Source: Lepidodermella squamata | Taxonomy: Eukaryota; Gastrotricha | DNA length: 64,000 bases | NCBI GenBank assembly: GCA_047495785.1 | Contig: JBLDXI010000064.1 | Span: forward strand, 310,001-374,000 | Direction of reading: 5' to 3' | In this document: one piece after another, positions 1 to 11,563 of the stretch | Position numbering within the stretch: the first letter of the stretch is position 1 | How the letters are laid out: the number at the start of each line of letters is the position of its first letter | Translations under genes and position numbers: made by a program | The notes under the pieces: model-generated | The model's input: only the letters and a program-made list of their open reading frames with translations | What the model was told of the DNA's origin: nothing | Databases searched by the model: none

Positions 1-90
1 CTATTAATCTGTAAACTGTCCTGCACTTACATGTTTCACTTTCAAATTACCTCTTGTCAAGCTGCCCTCTTCTGGGCGTTAAAGCTTATA

Positions 91-154
<64 letters not shown>

Positions 155-815
155 AAATTATACGTAGTACGAAGCTAAAGAAATATGTGAAGCAGAACAC
201 GGCCAGCTCGACATGTATCGAATCTCGCGGGATCTCAAACTGATCGTGCTGAACATTTGGCTTAGGCTGGTCAGGAGAAACGGCACTTTTTGGCGGCGGA
301 TAGCTGGCGGCATTTTCAAGGAGATACCAGGCGTTATGTGCATTTATTGGACTTGGAGGAGGAAATATGTTGAAACCGAACATGTAAACGCCTAGCCGTT
401 GGCAAGGACGTTTTATGTGAGGTTACGGCTGATTGAACGAAGATCAGATTTCCACCAAGGTGGATCGAAAGGTTGTAGCAAGCCTTAACTGGGCCGCAGG
501 CAAGCCATTCCGGGGTAGATGTTGTAGTGATAGCCTCCAGCAGCTGCCGTTATCTGTGTTATAGCGCTTCCGTTAGAAGCAAAATAATTTCATAGATTTT
601 ATATCGTTTATTAAATATAATCACTGCAGAAACTAGGATGGCGCCCGTCTCCATTTTGTTGCTGGGAAGGCTAACAAAGAGGAAAAACGTTTTTTCAAGC
701 CTAGTTTATTCTACTGGTGTTTCCTTGCAGCAGCTCTCAAGTATGGTTAACATGCGAAGTACATTTTTAACAGTCATTTCAAAAGCTCAAAACGGCAGCC
801 TCAATGTCGTATCAC
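1..815. other. Non-genic left edge
   Basis: No exon supported by splice sites and homology was found here. It contains an AAAT microsatellite and, on the minus strand between about 160 and 383, an open frame that is partly Pro-rich but reads into the microsatellite. It lies downstream of the minus-strand CTLD copy that ends at 816, so it is 3' flank or the start of another transcription unit outside the window. Confidence 0.5.
88..157. repeat. (AAAT)n microsatellite
   Basis: About 16 head-to-tail copies of a 4-bp unit (TAAA/AAAT), ending in an imperfect TAATAAATTA. Reading it on the minus strand gives a spurious Leu-Phe-Ile-Tyr repeat, which is not a gene. Confidence 0.95.
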
Positions 816-3068
816 TCATTCAACATAGGTTTCGCACACTCCGTAGCCCAAACGATTGCCGCAAGGAAAAAATGCCATCAAAGATTGAATGACCCCGCAT
901 TTAGTAACATCTTTCGGAGACTGAAACAGCGTTTGATTGAATGTGAGAGCCGAACCGTCTGACCATTTAAGGACGCCGGACTCTGGAGCAAGGCCCACCC
1001 AAGCGCTGTCGCCGTTGGGTGCAACGCTGCCAACCAGGGCAAGGTCGGCAGCCGTTTTGACAGTTGCCAAGATGCCATCCAGTTGCGAGCAATATAAAGC
1101 GGCATCCTGGTGATTTATCCCATCAACGCCATTGCCAACCGAGAACAGCTGCTTTCGAGCGTTTTGACACTTCGATTCGCTGCTGAACAGAACATTTGCA
1201 GGAAAACGTTTCTCAGTGTTGTCGCCACAGCCGCTTGAGCTCGGCCGGCAGGTTACTGAACCATCGGCAGTTAGCAGGCAGCGATGAAAAGTGGTCTAAT
1301 AAAAAGAAAATATCAATCATTTGCCTACGAGTTCGTCCCGCGGTAAATAGGGCGTATTATAGCGCAAAAAACTGAAGTTCAGAAGTTCATTTTTCGCACA
1401 AGGTTATAGAGCCAAACAGTTCACGCTGCCTGGTATACATTTTGTTTGAAGAAAATTTGAGTTATCAGCATAAGAAAAAGAAATGAGCCATAGCTTTTCT
1501 AGCTGCCCTACAACGGTGGTTTTAATCTGTTTACTAAATTGTGGGAATCTCAAAATCTCCAACACAATTATGTTGTTAAAAAAAACCGAAATTCAATTAC
1601 CAATCAAATCATACAAAATCACTAATAAACGGAAAATGGCTGATGATCCGTTTTAATTCATGGTACATCAACACGCGTTGAATTTTTCAAATTTCGAAAA
1701 CCTGAAATTTTCAAAGAAATAAACTCACCGGAGGCGATATATCAGTCATGCATTTGTCGTGATTCAGCTGAAAGGTGACCAAGTTTGAGAACAGCTTAAC
1801 CTGTTATAGAGAAGCAGTTGCTACCGGAAAATCCGTGCTTTTGGTTCAGCGTTACCCGAATTTGATTTAGGGGACAAGCGGCTTAGCAAGACTGACGGTT
1901 AGATGAATCTTTGCACGAAACGGCATTCTGACAACCGAGAGTAAATGCCCCAATTGCGAAAACAGAAGAATAACTACTTACTCCGAGCAGGCAAGCTGCG
2001 CGGTTGACGTAGACTTTGCTCGAGTATTGCTGAGTTTCATTGCTGGCGAAACAGCCAGGGCTCTGCGGTCGGCAGTCGTTGAACTTTTTCGTCGCAGAAT
2101 CGAAGCAGCGGATGTGCGGCTTTTCGCTGACTGGAACTGTGACTGAAATGAAAAAAGGAAACTATTATCAATTTCTACCCAGGTTTGTACCCAATTTTTA
2201 AAATAATTCAAAATTAGATTTTTCAATTGTCATTCAGTTGATAAAAATCGAAACGAACCTGTTCCATTGGTGCATGCCGCAAGAGTTGAATACAGAGTCG
2301 ATTCAGTCACCTAAAAAAACCAGGAATCATCAAAGAATAAACACATCAACCCTTTCAAATCGCTTACCGAGTTGTTTGGGCAGGCGTACGGGTCCGGAGC
2401 ACAAGTCATGATGACGTTGTTCGAGGTGCAACGCCTGAATTTTGAAGTCTGAAATTATAAAAAGATAAAGCATAATCTATAATGGCCTTTAGTTTTCGGA
2501 ATTCTCACCTCGAATGCAGCCTTCTTCTTCTCGCATTCGTTGAGGTTGAATTTCAAACTCAACGTCGGTTTTTGATCATCGAACCAGAACGTCTGGAGCA
2601 GCAAAATAAAATGATAGTCTCATGCGTAATTACTGACTCATCGAACGAGGCTTACATTCATGTCACCCTGGTTGTTACAGCCAATGTTACCAGGTACGCA
2701 AAACGGGGTAAGAGCCTCGTATTTGTAGCACATCCTGGCGTTCTATAAATAAAACAGACAACGATGAACATCAATTTAGCAGAGAAGTTAACAGACTCCG
2801 GTGTTGCAGATCCCGGCTGTTCGGAAGGTTGAGCCCAACTATCAATAGAGAAATATTTCTATTGATTAGCTCTCCGGAGAAATTTCACAGTAAAAACCTG
2901 ATATTCGGCGAGTGGATCACAGCCTTTAGCAGCTGATACGCAGCTGGTGAATTGGTTGCTGAACTGCGAGAAGCACCGAACACTTGTCACAGCAACCTCT
3001 TTACCCAAAGCCTTGTTGCTTGGTGCTAGCATGAGGGCTAGCAGCAGAGCGTGGAAATTCGAAGCCAT
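816..3068 (-). pseudogene. Secreted Cys-rich protein with C-terminal CTLD, carrying a nonsense codon
   Basis: Ten exons can be laid out (2898-3068, 2797-2838, 2656-2742, 2509-2592, 2368-2448, one near 2267-2310, 1982-2142, 1856-1927, 1729-1800, 816-1295). They match the intact gene at 33495-35766 exon by exon, mostly with identical lengths. Exon 1 encodes a signal peptide then an RCFSQFSNQF Cys module; the last exon carries a Cys module and a CTLD (AWVGLAPES, LKWSDGSAL, ending CETYVE). In exon 1856-1927 the Tyr codon of the intact copy is TAA (positions 1884-1886, minus strand). That exon is 72 nt in phase 0/0, so skipping it would restore an open frame. A TATA-like box lies about 95 nt upstream of the ATG. 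Either a young pseudogene or an allele expressed only by exon skipping. CTLDs are secreted carbohydrate- or protein-binding folds; this one lacks an EPN/QPD sugar motif. Confidence 0.8.
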
Positions 3069-3159
3069 GTTATCGTATTAACTTTGAAAACAAATACCTA
3101 AGCTAAAAATTCACGTTATGAAAATTATAACTAAAGAACTGTGAATTACGGTGCCATAC

Positions 3160-3167
3160 TTTATATA
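3160..3167 (-). promoter_or_regulatory. TATA-like box upstream of the 3068 start
   Basis: On the minus strand the sequence reads CTATATAAAGTATGG about 95 nt before the ATG at 3068. Position and sequence fit a core promoter; no other element was recognised. Confidence 0.4.
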
Positions 3168-3986
3168 GTGAATTTGTGCGACCTGAATTTGAAAAAAGTT
3201 TGGCACGCGACTACATTATTGATCAACCAACGCTCTATCCGCCCATTAGCAAAATTGACTATTTTAAAAAAATCGACAGACTAAAAATTCCCTTTTCCAA
3301 TTATTTTAATTTCGGCTGAAAAATATTAGATTTCACGGTCTATCGACAGAGCTCATATCCATGTTTAAGGCTCGCATGATTAGTTTTCTAGAATTAGTTG
3401 AAAACAGCTGTTTAGCAAACTTTCGGCGAATTTGCCATTCTTTTGCCGCGGTTGGCTCTTCAGGAAATTGTTTGAATATTCTAAGAAAATTAGTTTATCA
3501 ATATTGAGAACTTTCCCTATCCAACGATATAAATTTCGTCAGTTAAATATTTTATTTTGATTTTCCGAGATTTTAAGGTCGTTCAAACTTGGACATAGAG
3601 TGGACATAGAGTTGGTTAGAGTTCTTTTTGGGTCCCGTCGTTGTTGTTATGAACTGGCTAAAAAAATAATTATTTAGACGGAATCAGGCATTTCGAACTT
3701 GATTTCAATGCTCTTTGGGTGGCCGCTAATTCGCCAATCTTATTCCAGGCATATATTTTTAGGTTTCTAACAAATATAGCTCTTTTCAATTATAGATAAA
3801 TGAATAAAGGCTGATGATACAGCTACTAGCATTTATTCTCAGGAATGAAATCATAATTTGCCAAATAAATAATAGCTGAACTCAAAGAATACGACGTGGC
3901 TAGTCATTGTTTGAAGTAACGTCAGCAGTTTATTAGTAACCAGCAGTCGTTAATGAAGATGGGCAACTGACTGGCGGCTTGTTAAC
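3168..3986. other. Intergenic, AT-rich
   Basis: Separates the 3' end of the LamG gene (stop at 3987-3989) from the promoter of the next minus-strand gene. No exons, hairpins or repeats stood out. Confidence 0.5.
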
Positions 3987-6900
3987 CTAATGCGTGCCAG
4001 TCGTGAAAGCGGCGCAGTTGATTTCGACGATTCGCATTTCTTCAAAACTCAGAACCTTGTTGAATAAGTTCAGGCAAGCCAAACTGCCCAATAGCTGGTC
4101 TTGCTGGCCTGACCATGAACTGTCAAATGGAAGTGAATGAACCATGCTTTACTCATTAAAAAAGTTAAGCTGAAACTAACCGCCCTAGGCTGAATTCCCC
4201 GCTAGCCGTGAGAGGCCGCGAGCTGCTTCCAAGCAATCCACCCTCCGTTTGGATATAGAATCTCAGCTCATTGTTGTTGGAATTGTACGTTATCGTCAGA
4301 AACTGCCATGCCATTGTTGATGGTGCCTGGATCGATTGAGAAATAAAAGAGCTACCATACGGCCGAATTTGATACGTTCCGCCACTTTTCTGTAGTTTAA
4401 GTCCTGGCGTCCCTTCATTTGGGGCAAATTCGAATATCGAGCCGCTCGCGCCGTCTGGAATGGTGGCTAGTAGAGTGAGGGTAAAACTGCCAGTGCTTAG
4501 CTTGGCTTTATCAGCAACTACAGCTATTAGTTCGGTTGTATTGAGATAGAAGGCCGTGTTGGGTACGCCGAACGGTCCAGTAACTTGTAGAAGAGGCGTG
4601 TTTGGGGCCGTCGCGTCAGCTCTGGGCTCGACTACGTCATTGAAATCAGTAACCAGCGGCCAAAGAGCTGTGTTCGACTGTAGGATAGCTTTCAAATTCT
4701 CAGGGGCCCAAGTTTGTCCAGCATGAATTTGTAAGCATCTCCTTCGAAGTATCCACAACTGCTGGATTGTTAGGGCTTTGTTGTATATCGATAAGCAGGA
4801 AACTCCACCGAAGAGCGGGGCTTCGGCCAAGGAAATGGCGCCAATGTTCATTTTAGTGCTAGTAACTGGCGGTTCCACGCTCACCATGTAGGTGAGGCTG
4901 TCGCAAACTATTGTCAGTTGACTGGAGGCACGGTCGTAAGTGACAGCGACAAAAATCCAAGCTGGAAAATCTTTTCCGATAGCAAGGCATTGAAATGATT
5001 TAACCGCTGACTCGGAATCTGTAAAAAGAATTTGACGAACCCGTAAAAAAGCTTCAAGAATGTGAACGAGCTAAAAATGATTATGAAAACAGTGAAATGA
5101 ATACAAATGAATACGTATAAATGAATGGCAGAAAGGTATAGGTAATCTATTCAGCAATAAGCAAATTCATTTGAAACAAATTCACAGGCTGAACCATTTA
5201 TAGTTTACAGGGCCTCTGTCTCATGGCTAAAACTGAAGTTGAACCGACAGAATTATGAGTAATATTTTCAGCGACACGCCAAAACAACCGCTTTGATGAC
5301 TCATTCGATCGTACTTTGACGAGCCTAACGTAAAGAGGGAGTACGTTCGGCTTATTTGTGCACTCATCGTACTTATCGTAACTTGATTTTACGTTCAAGG
5401 GTCGAACGTACTTTCCATTAATAAGCTATAAATAGTAAAGTGGTTGTTTTGGCGCGTCGCTGAAAATATTACTCATAATTCTGTCGCTTCCGATATAAAC
5501 AGACAGATCACCATCAACTTGTAAGCATTATTTTTTATCAGTTGCTCACCGGTGTATATGAGCAGCGTGTTGTTCGAAGACGCATACAAAATGCGGAATA
5601 GCAGTGCCGTGTCGTAGAACACAAAGATCGGCGATAGAAAAGCTTTCGATCGGCTATTCAGGCCGACAAAAATTGAAATTGTGAAAGACGATTGGGTGAA
5701 GTCGAGCTTGCTACTCTCTATTACCACATAGCCTGCTGTGCCACCAGTATCGAGCCTAGTATTTGCGAATGCGAAGGGGCCAGTTGAGAAAAAAGACCCT
5801 GCAGCCCTTGCACTGACGCTATTTCCGCTAATATCATTCGTGTTATAGGTTTCTGTCAGCGGTAAGTAAGCCAAATCCTTTGGCAGTCCGAAGGGCATCT
5901 CTGAAAATGACAGCTGAATCATATCCATCACGAAATTCCGACCAACTCACGTTGCTCGCATAGCTCAAAGGTGCTGAACAATAAACCATTAGATACCTGA
6001 ATGAGACCAGCCAGGTTCTACATTACGATTTCATCAAGATATCAAATTATTCTCACATAATTTTCAGGGCAGCCGTTATCAGAGGGCACACATTGATATA
6101 GCATCAACACTTGATTCGTGCACAAGATGTACTATATAGGAGAGAAAAAACAATCATTCAGGTTTCAGGTTCAGTTCGAGTACTAAGCTATTCATTTAAA
6201 ACGAATTCAAGTAGTAAAAAAGTTGTGAAGAAAAATTTTCGCAGTTTTCTTTATTATGTTTGCTTACCGTAAATACCGAATTAGAAGGATATAATTTAGG
6301 GATATAACAGACCAAAATAATTACCGTATTCTACCAGATTCAGTCATTGCCCCTGAAATAAATTATTACTTACGAATGATGCTCCCCAGGCGGCATAATT
6401 ATCGGAATATGTCCCAGTGGCGAAAACAGTATTCTGAAAATACCGATTGCAACTAGTTAACGAAAAATGTGGACAGTGACAAACCGTAAGCTCTCCTTGC
6501 GGGCAATTAGGCGAGTCCTGGCATGATCTCGCAACGGCGCATCGATAGGCACTCTGAAAGACTGGATGATAAAACTAACGCGTGAAAGTGATTATCCATA
6601 CCGCATTATTGCATGCAATCTCGGACGTATAAGTGACGTCTCCAACCTAATGAAAACGTTGAAGCACAGCCAAGCAGCGCAACGCTTCAACTTACAGAAA
6701 TTGATGGGCTGATACAAGATTGGAAACAGCCAGTATATGATTTGTCGCCAGCGTTGTAACAATGCACGTAAATGGTTGCTAGTGACATCAAAAAGTCAAA
6801 GTCAGCAATCGAGGTGAATATCAAAGCTGTGAAGACAAACTTATTTTGCAGATTGCGAACGAGTCAAAGCTAGCACTATCCAGGCTTGCGGTCTGAAAAG

Positions 6901-9357
6901 TAATATTATCCTAATCGGAATTTTGTTGAGAGAAACTTACAGTCGATGCTGGGCAGTCCGCGCTGGTTGGGACGCATACAGCGAGCGTATTCGATTTCGG
7001 CTGGAAGCAACGTTTATGCTTCCCCTTGAGTGAAATTATGGCGCTTAAAATAATCCGTGATGACGATTCAAATTGTATACCTGGGTTGCAGCAAGGCAGG
7101 CCTGGAAACTGTTAACGAACGCCGTAGAGCTTGATCCGACGATTCCAACCTATAAAATTTTGAGTTCAACATTAAACTAGAATAAGATAATGCGTGCTAT
7201 CACGTCATATTTCCCGGCGCCGCTCGGGCACGATTCAAGGCAACTGCCACCGCTCGAAGCATCGTAACACATTCTGATAGGCTGATAGGAAACTTTTAAG
7301 TCATGGCTTGATAATTGATGAAATAAGACTAAACCCCTGTTTCGCAAGCAGTTTTCGTCGCGAAGATCGTAAGGCTTTCGAACTGTTTTAGAAAACAAAA
7401 TATTCAGATGTCAAATAAAAAATGGGATCCTACAACGGATTCATCGCATGGCATCGGAGCAGGCTTGCATCCAGAAAAAGTTGACCCAGTTGGACCAAAA
7501 CAGCGTCGATGAGGAAAATAGGACCTTGGGGCTGTAATAGACTCGATTAGACTGTGAAATATTGATGTTAATTCGTCAACGAGCCAGATTCGCATTCGCC
7601 AAGGTTGGTGAATGTGACGCCGGTCGATAATTGGCTTGTGCTACCAACCGGACAGGTTTGAGAGCCATCAGTAGGGATGCATTTGGTGAGAGCATAATTC
7701 AGTGCATTTAGGCAAAATTGATGCGGTTTCTAAACGATGCATTTATTTTCATGTTATCAGGTCATGAAAGTACCATGTAATTCGCTAGATAACCCAGGCA
7801 CTGAGCGTAATTCGACTCGAAATCGTCCATGTCGCTGAAAGTCGCCATCTGAAGAAGAGTAACGGATACAGAATCGACAATGCAATTGAAATAGCTCACC
7901 AGACTCATTGGCGATCGGCAAATGCTGCGGCAAACGAAGGTCGATGTGGATTTGCATAGCGTAGCAGGCTTCGGGAATGTAAAAGGGAATGAGCTATTTT
8001 CCCTAAAAAACCTCATCAAAATACCCCAGCAGAGCAATGTTTCTTGTCAATGTAGATTCCACCGCTAAAAATCTTGAAACGAAATGATTATACTCTCAAA
8101 TGTCTAATGTCTGAAAGCACTGAACCTGTGTTTGTGTGGTCGCGTTACATCCCGGTGTAGCTAATCGGCAGCCAGCGAATGAGCGATCCCAGTTTGAGAA
8201 ACACCGAACATGAGGCGAGTAGTCTGAACTCCTGACAGCTAAATTAATTCAAAATAGGTAATATGTTCAACCAAATCGCGAGTTTTGAATTTTGAATCTT
8301 GTTTAATTAACATTCACTGCAATTATCATTATCTTCAATTGTCAATATTTTCTTGGAAATTGTTGAGAAAATTAAATGGTAACCAAAATGTCATTCTTCA
8401 ATTTTAATGGATAATCTCGCAGCCGTAAAACATTTTTTGAGCGTCCAATATTTCTTCGATTATTATTATTTGAATTTCAGAATCTTTCGATAATAACGAT
8501 AACAGTTCCAGTTTAGTTTCGCTTTTCTACTATTAGGGTGTAGGAATTTTGAATGCTGAAATATAGGCGCGATTTAACCGTTTGAATTTTAGACTTCGTG
8601 GACTCAAACTGGATGAGTTTGATACGAACCTTGAATTTGCCTCAAACACTCGTTCAAGCTGGATATCAGGCCCGATTCGCGCTGACACGAAACAGAAAAA
8701 TCATTAACAATGTAAATTGCTGGAAATCTCACCCAGCCTGGCGGGCAATTGCAGTCGATAGGCACGCAAGACATCGTTGAATTGACCCAGCATTTTCTCG
8801 CTGGTTTTTCCTGTGGAGCATTAAGAGGAAAAAACCAAGAGAAAATGGCCAAAAATACCATGTAGGACCGAGTAATGTTAATGCAGGTAGCATAACGCGG
8901 TTCGAACTTAAAACCCACAAATTCTAGATGCTATGAAATAAATGAAAAAATAAGATAATAATTTAATTATCGAAAAATACCGGAATTTCGTCCTTCGAAC
9001 AAGACACGAATTTAGGCAGACATCTCAGCGTGAACTGCTTCGGGTTGAAACAGCTATGTAACAACGCCGGCTGAAATAAGAAATTACGTCAAGATATGAT
9101 GAGATTCTTCAAATCGACTTACGCTTTTCTTACATCCCGCATAATCGGGATATGTTGGGCCAAGAAGCTTTTCGCGATAAATGTTTCAAAGCTTTTGGCT
9201 GTTGGGGCAGCATAAATCTCACCTGAGTTTCTTCGAATAGAGAGCAATCGCCTTTGCAATCTATGAAATCGTCGTTCCATCGCGATATACATCGCTTGTA
9301 GCAGTCAACGCCGCTAAAAGCGAAGACTAAGATTAAACTGGCCGTTATTAAATTCAT
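3987..9357 (-). CDS. Secreted Cys-rich protein with two C-terminal LamG/concanavalin-like domains
   Basis: About 25 small exons, roughly 1,000 residues. Exon 1 (9223-9357) encodes a signal peptide and YKRCISRWNDDF. A long series of Cys-module exons follows (for example HVRCFSNWDRSFAGCR near 8.2 kb and CLNALNYALTKCIPTDG near 7.65 kb), each closed by consensus splice sites and in phase. From 5931 the protein changes to two LamG-like beta-sandwich domains: exon from about 5550 to 5931 (FTQSSFTISIFVG), then a large exon from about 4177 to 5019 containing WIFVAVTYDRASS and WQFLTITYNSNNN, and a last exon ending GTH-stop. Relative to the paralogue at 15.2-21.3 kb the N-terminal exons align, but CTLDs are replaced by LamG domains. 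One oddity: the intron after the exon ending near 7598 has GC instead of GT at its donor. LamG domains bind glycans or proteins outside the cell; ligand unknown. Confidence 0.75.
5239..5488. repeat. Fold-back inverted repeat inside an intron
   Basis: Arms of about 45 bp at 5239-5288 and 5441-5488 are inverted copies (left arm contains GAATTATGAGTAATATTTTC, right arm its complement), separated by about 150 bp. It sits in the roughly 530-nt intron between the two LamG exons. It looks like a small non-autonomous DNA element; target duplications were not identified. Confidence 0.65.
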
Positions 9358-10098
9358 CTATTCAATTGTGAGTGGAAAAACCAAATGAATAAAGAAGAAA
9401 AATGATAGCTGCTCGGCTTCGGTTATTGTCCACCGCCGTCATTAGTGGTGAAACGTGGCGTTTCGAACTCGCTCGTGCGAAATCACACAAAAACTGATGA
9501 TGCAATTTTCCCATTTACTGCCGTTTTTTTTGTGACGCTGTTTTGTCAAGTTCAAGGTCAACGAGAAGCAGACAATTTAACCGGACTGAACTAAAATAAA
9601 ATAATAAGCGAAATGTGACTCTTTATCAATAGACAATTCTCCTACAAATAAATAAAATCGATGGAGAGCATTATTCGGCGACTGGTCGTTTCCAGTTAAA
9701 AAATGTCAAACCCGAGGACAAATCTTCGATAGCATACACAGCACGCGTTAATGCTGTTGAGTGGTCTCCATGGGGACCGCTCAAAAATGAGAATTTCCCG
9801 AAGTCTAATAAAATGAATATAAGGTCTTTTGACATATAGGTATTTCACGGTCCTTAGGCTTGTGTTTTGGATATTTTATCGGCCTTTCTCTAATCGCGCG
9901 GAAAAAAGGTGGATACCGATGGAATTTACTTAGGTCAAACGCTCATCATTACATTTGGCATTCCCACACGTACGATGCGATGTACTGGGGGAATGAGGGG
10001 TATCGTACCCCCAGTTCAGCAGCCCTAGGTAGCAACCACAAAAAGGACATTTGGCCACAATTCAAGGAGTTCCATTTAAATGGAATCTTCTAATCTAC
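9358..10098. other. Upstream flank of the LamG gene plus unexplained DNA
   Basis: The first about 200 bp (9360-9590) resembles the 5' flanks of the copies at 10593 and 21325 (shared TTGTCCACCG, ACTGATGATG and CAGACAATTT motifs). The remainder to 10098 holds an open frame on the plus strand at 9860-10093 with no recognisable domain and no splice support; I treat it as chance. Confidence 0.5.
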
Positions 10099-10593
10099 CA
10101 TGTAGGGCTGAATTTGCTTGATGCAGTCATTGTAACTCGGCTTAAATGCCAAACCTGTGAAATCTCGGTGCTGTGAAAATAATTCGAAAATATAAAATAT
10201 ATCCATGCTTTATTGAAAAAGGTACCGGAATTTCGTCATTCGAACAAGACGCGAATTGCGGCAGGCATCTCAACGTGAACTGCTTAGTGTTATAACAGCT
10301 ATGAGCCCACTGAGAATAGGAAATTGGTCAAACAGAAAAATAGATTCGATAAATCGACATACGCCTTGCTTACACCCAGCATAATCAGGAAATATTGGTC
10401 CAAGCTATTCGCGAGAATGAGTTTCAAAGCTGTCGGGGGTAGAGTCAATTTTTACCTGAGTTTCTTCGAATAGAGAGCATTTGCCTTTGCAATCTATGAA
10501 TTTGTCGTTGCATCGCGATATGCATCGCTTGTAGCCATTGCCGCCGCTAAAAGCCAATGCTAGGATTAAGCTGGCTGTTAATTGTAAATTCAT
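10099..10593 (-). pseudogene. Truncated copy of the Cys-rich secreted family (first four exons only)
   Basis: Four exons remain: signal peptide plus YKRCISRCNDKF, a 14-residue exon ending DYAGCKQG, a CYNTKQFTLRCLPQF exon, and HRDFTGLAFKPSYNDC ending at the donor 10098. Each has intact splice sites and reading frame and matches the copies at 9357 and 21325. The fifth and later exons (CPPGW type) are absent before the next gene at 9357, so the copy is 3'-truncated. The frame itself is not broken, so a short transcript could still be made. Confidence 0.8.
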
Positions 10594-11082
10594 ATGTAGA
10601 TGCTTCAGTGGAAAAGCGGATGATTTTCACAATTTTCACGTTTCGTTATTCGTTAATTTTTGTCCACCGCGACGTTTCGGACTCGCGCGTGCAATCTCAA
10701 AAAGAAACTGATGATGTCATGGCCGGCTGAGATTGTCCAGCTGACTTTATTTTTTTGTCAACAAAATTCAAGTTCAACATGGCGCAGACAATTTTATTTT
10801 CGGGTTAAAAAGCGAACTGAAATGGACTAATAACCGAAATAACCTTTATCAATGGAATTTTTCGAATGAATTGAAACGTTTTGGAGGCGGAGCTTAGAGG
10901 TTCAACGATATGTGATGGTTTTAGTATCCTCGATTGTTTGATTGGAGATTGGATTAAGATATTAAATAACATATAACGAATCATCCAACTCAGCGAATTC
11001 ATTATTTCATTTGTTTCTTCGAATATTTGATATGGAGTTAATAATATGTTGACTTGGAATTAGATAATGTAGCGAAAAATTG
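10594..11082. other. Conserved 5' flank of the truncated copy
   Basis: About 200 bp upstream of the 10593 start is clearly similar to 21330-21545 (TTGTCCAGCTGACTT, CAAGTTCAAC, GCGCAGACAATTT, GGGTTAAAAAGCGAAC in the same order). Weaker similarity continues to about 11,020 (CGAATCATCCAACTCAGCGA versus CAAATCATCCGACTTAGCGA). This is one side of a duplicated divergent promoter. Confidence 0.65.
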
Positions 11083-11239
11083 GGCATTTCCAGCGTGGAA
11101 AGTAGCGCCAGGGACGCCAGGGACGACGAGGGTAGTACCAGGGACGCGTCCCTGGTAGGTTTAGGAGTCGAGGCGTCCCCACCAGGGACGCCGTAGTACC
11201 TGGTAGGTTAGCATTTTCTTTCGATAAAAACCACTTTTG

Positions 11240-11465
11240 AGCTATGGAACAGCTTAACAGCAGTCACCGAAACTGCCCCAGCAGTCACCGAAACAAGAAT
11301 ATTTCGATAAAAACCACTTTTGAGCTATGGAACAGCTTAACCTAGCCCCAGCAGTCACCAAAACAAGAATATTGTCTTTCGATAAAAAAAACGTTTGAGC
11401 TATGGGGCAGCTTGAGCTAGTCACCAAGCTAGTCACCCCAGCAGTCACCAAAAACAGTTTCAAAC
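11240..11465. repeat. Tandem repeat in the 5' part of the hAT element
   Basis: About three imperfect copies of an 80-90 bp unit containing CTTTCGATAAAAACCACTTT, GAGCTATGGAACAGCTTAAC and CCCCAGCAGTCACC. It lies between the left inverted repeat and the transposase start, so it may act in transposase binding or as promoter sequence. Confidence 0.75.
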
Positions 11466-11563
11466 AAACTAGTTTAGTTGGTATGTTAAACTTGGTTAAC
11501 TTTCATCATTTCAAGATCTAAATACGAACTTTCAACGATTTTTCTAATAGTGCTTAATCGTAA

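Noticed and set aside
57-383. Open frame of 108 codons on the minus strand
   Set aside because: Half of it is the translated AAAT microsatellite and no splice sites or domains support the rest.
9860-10093. 77-codon plus-strand open frame
   Set aside because: No homology to any family in the window and it ends at the exon of the truncated minus-strand copy; likely chance.
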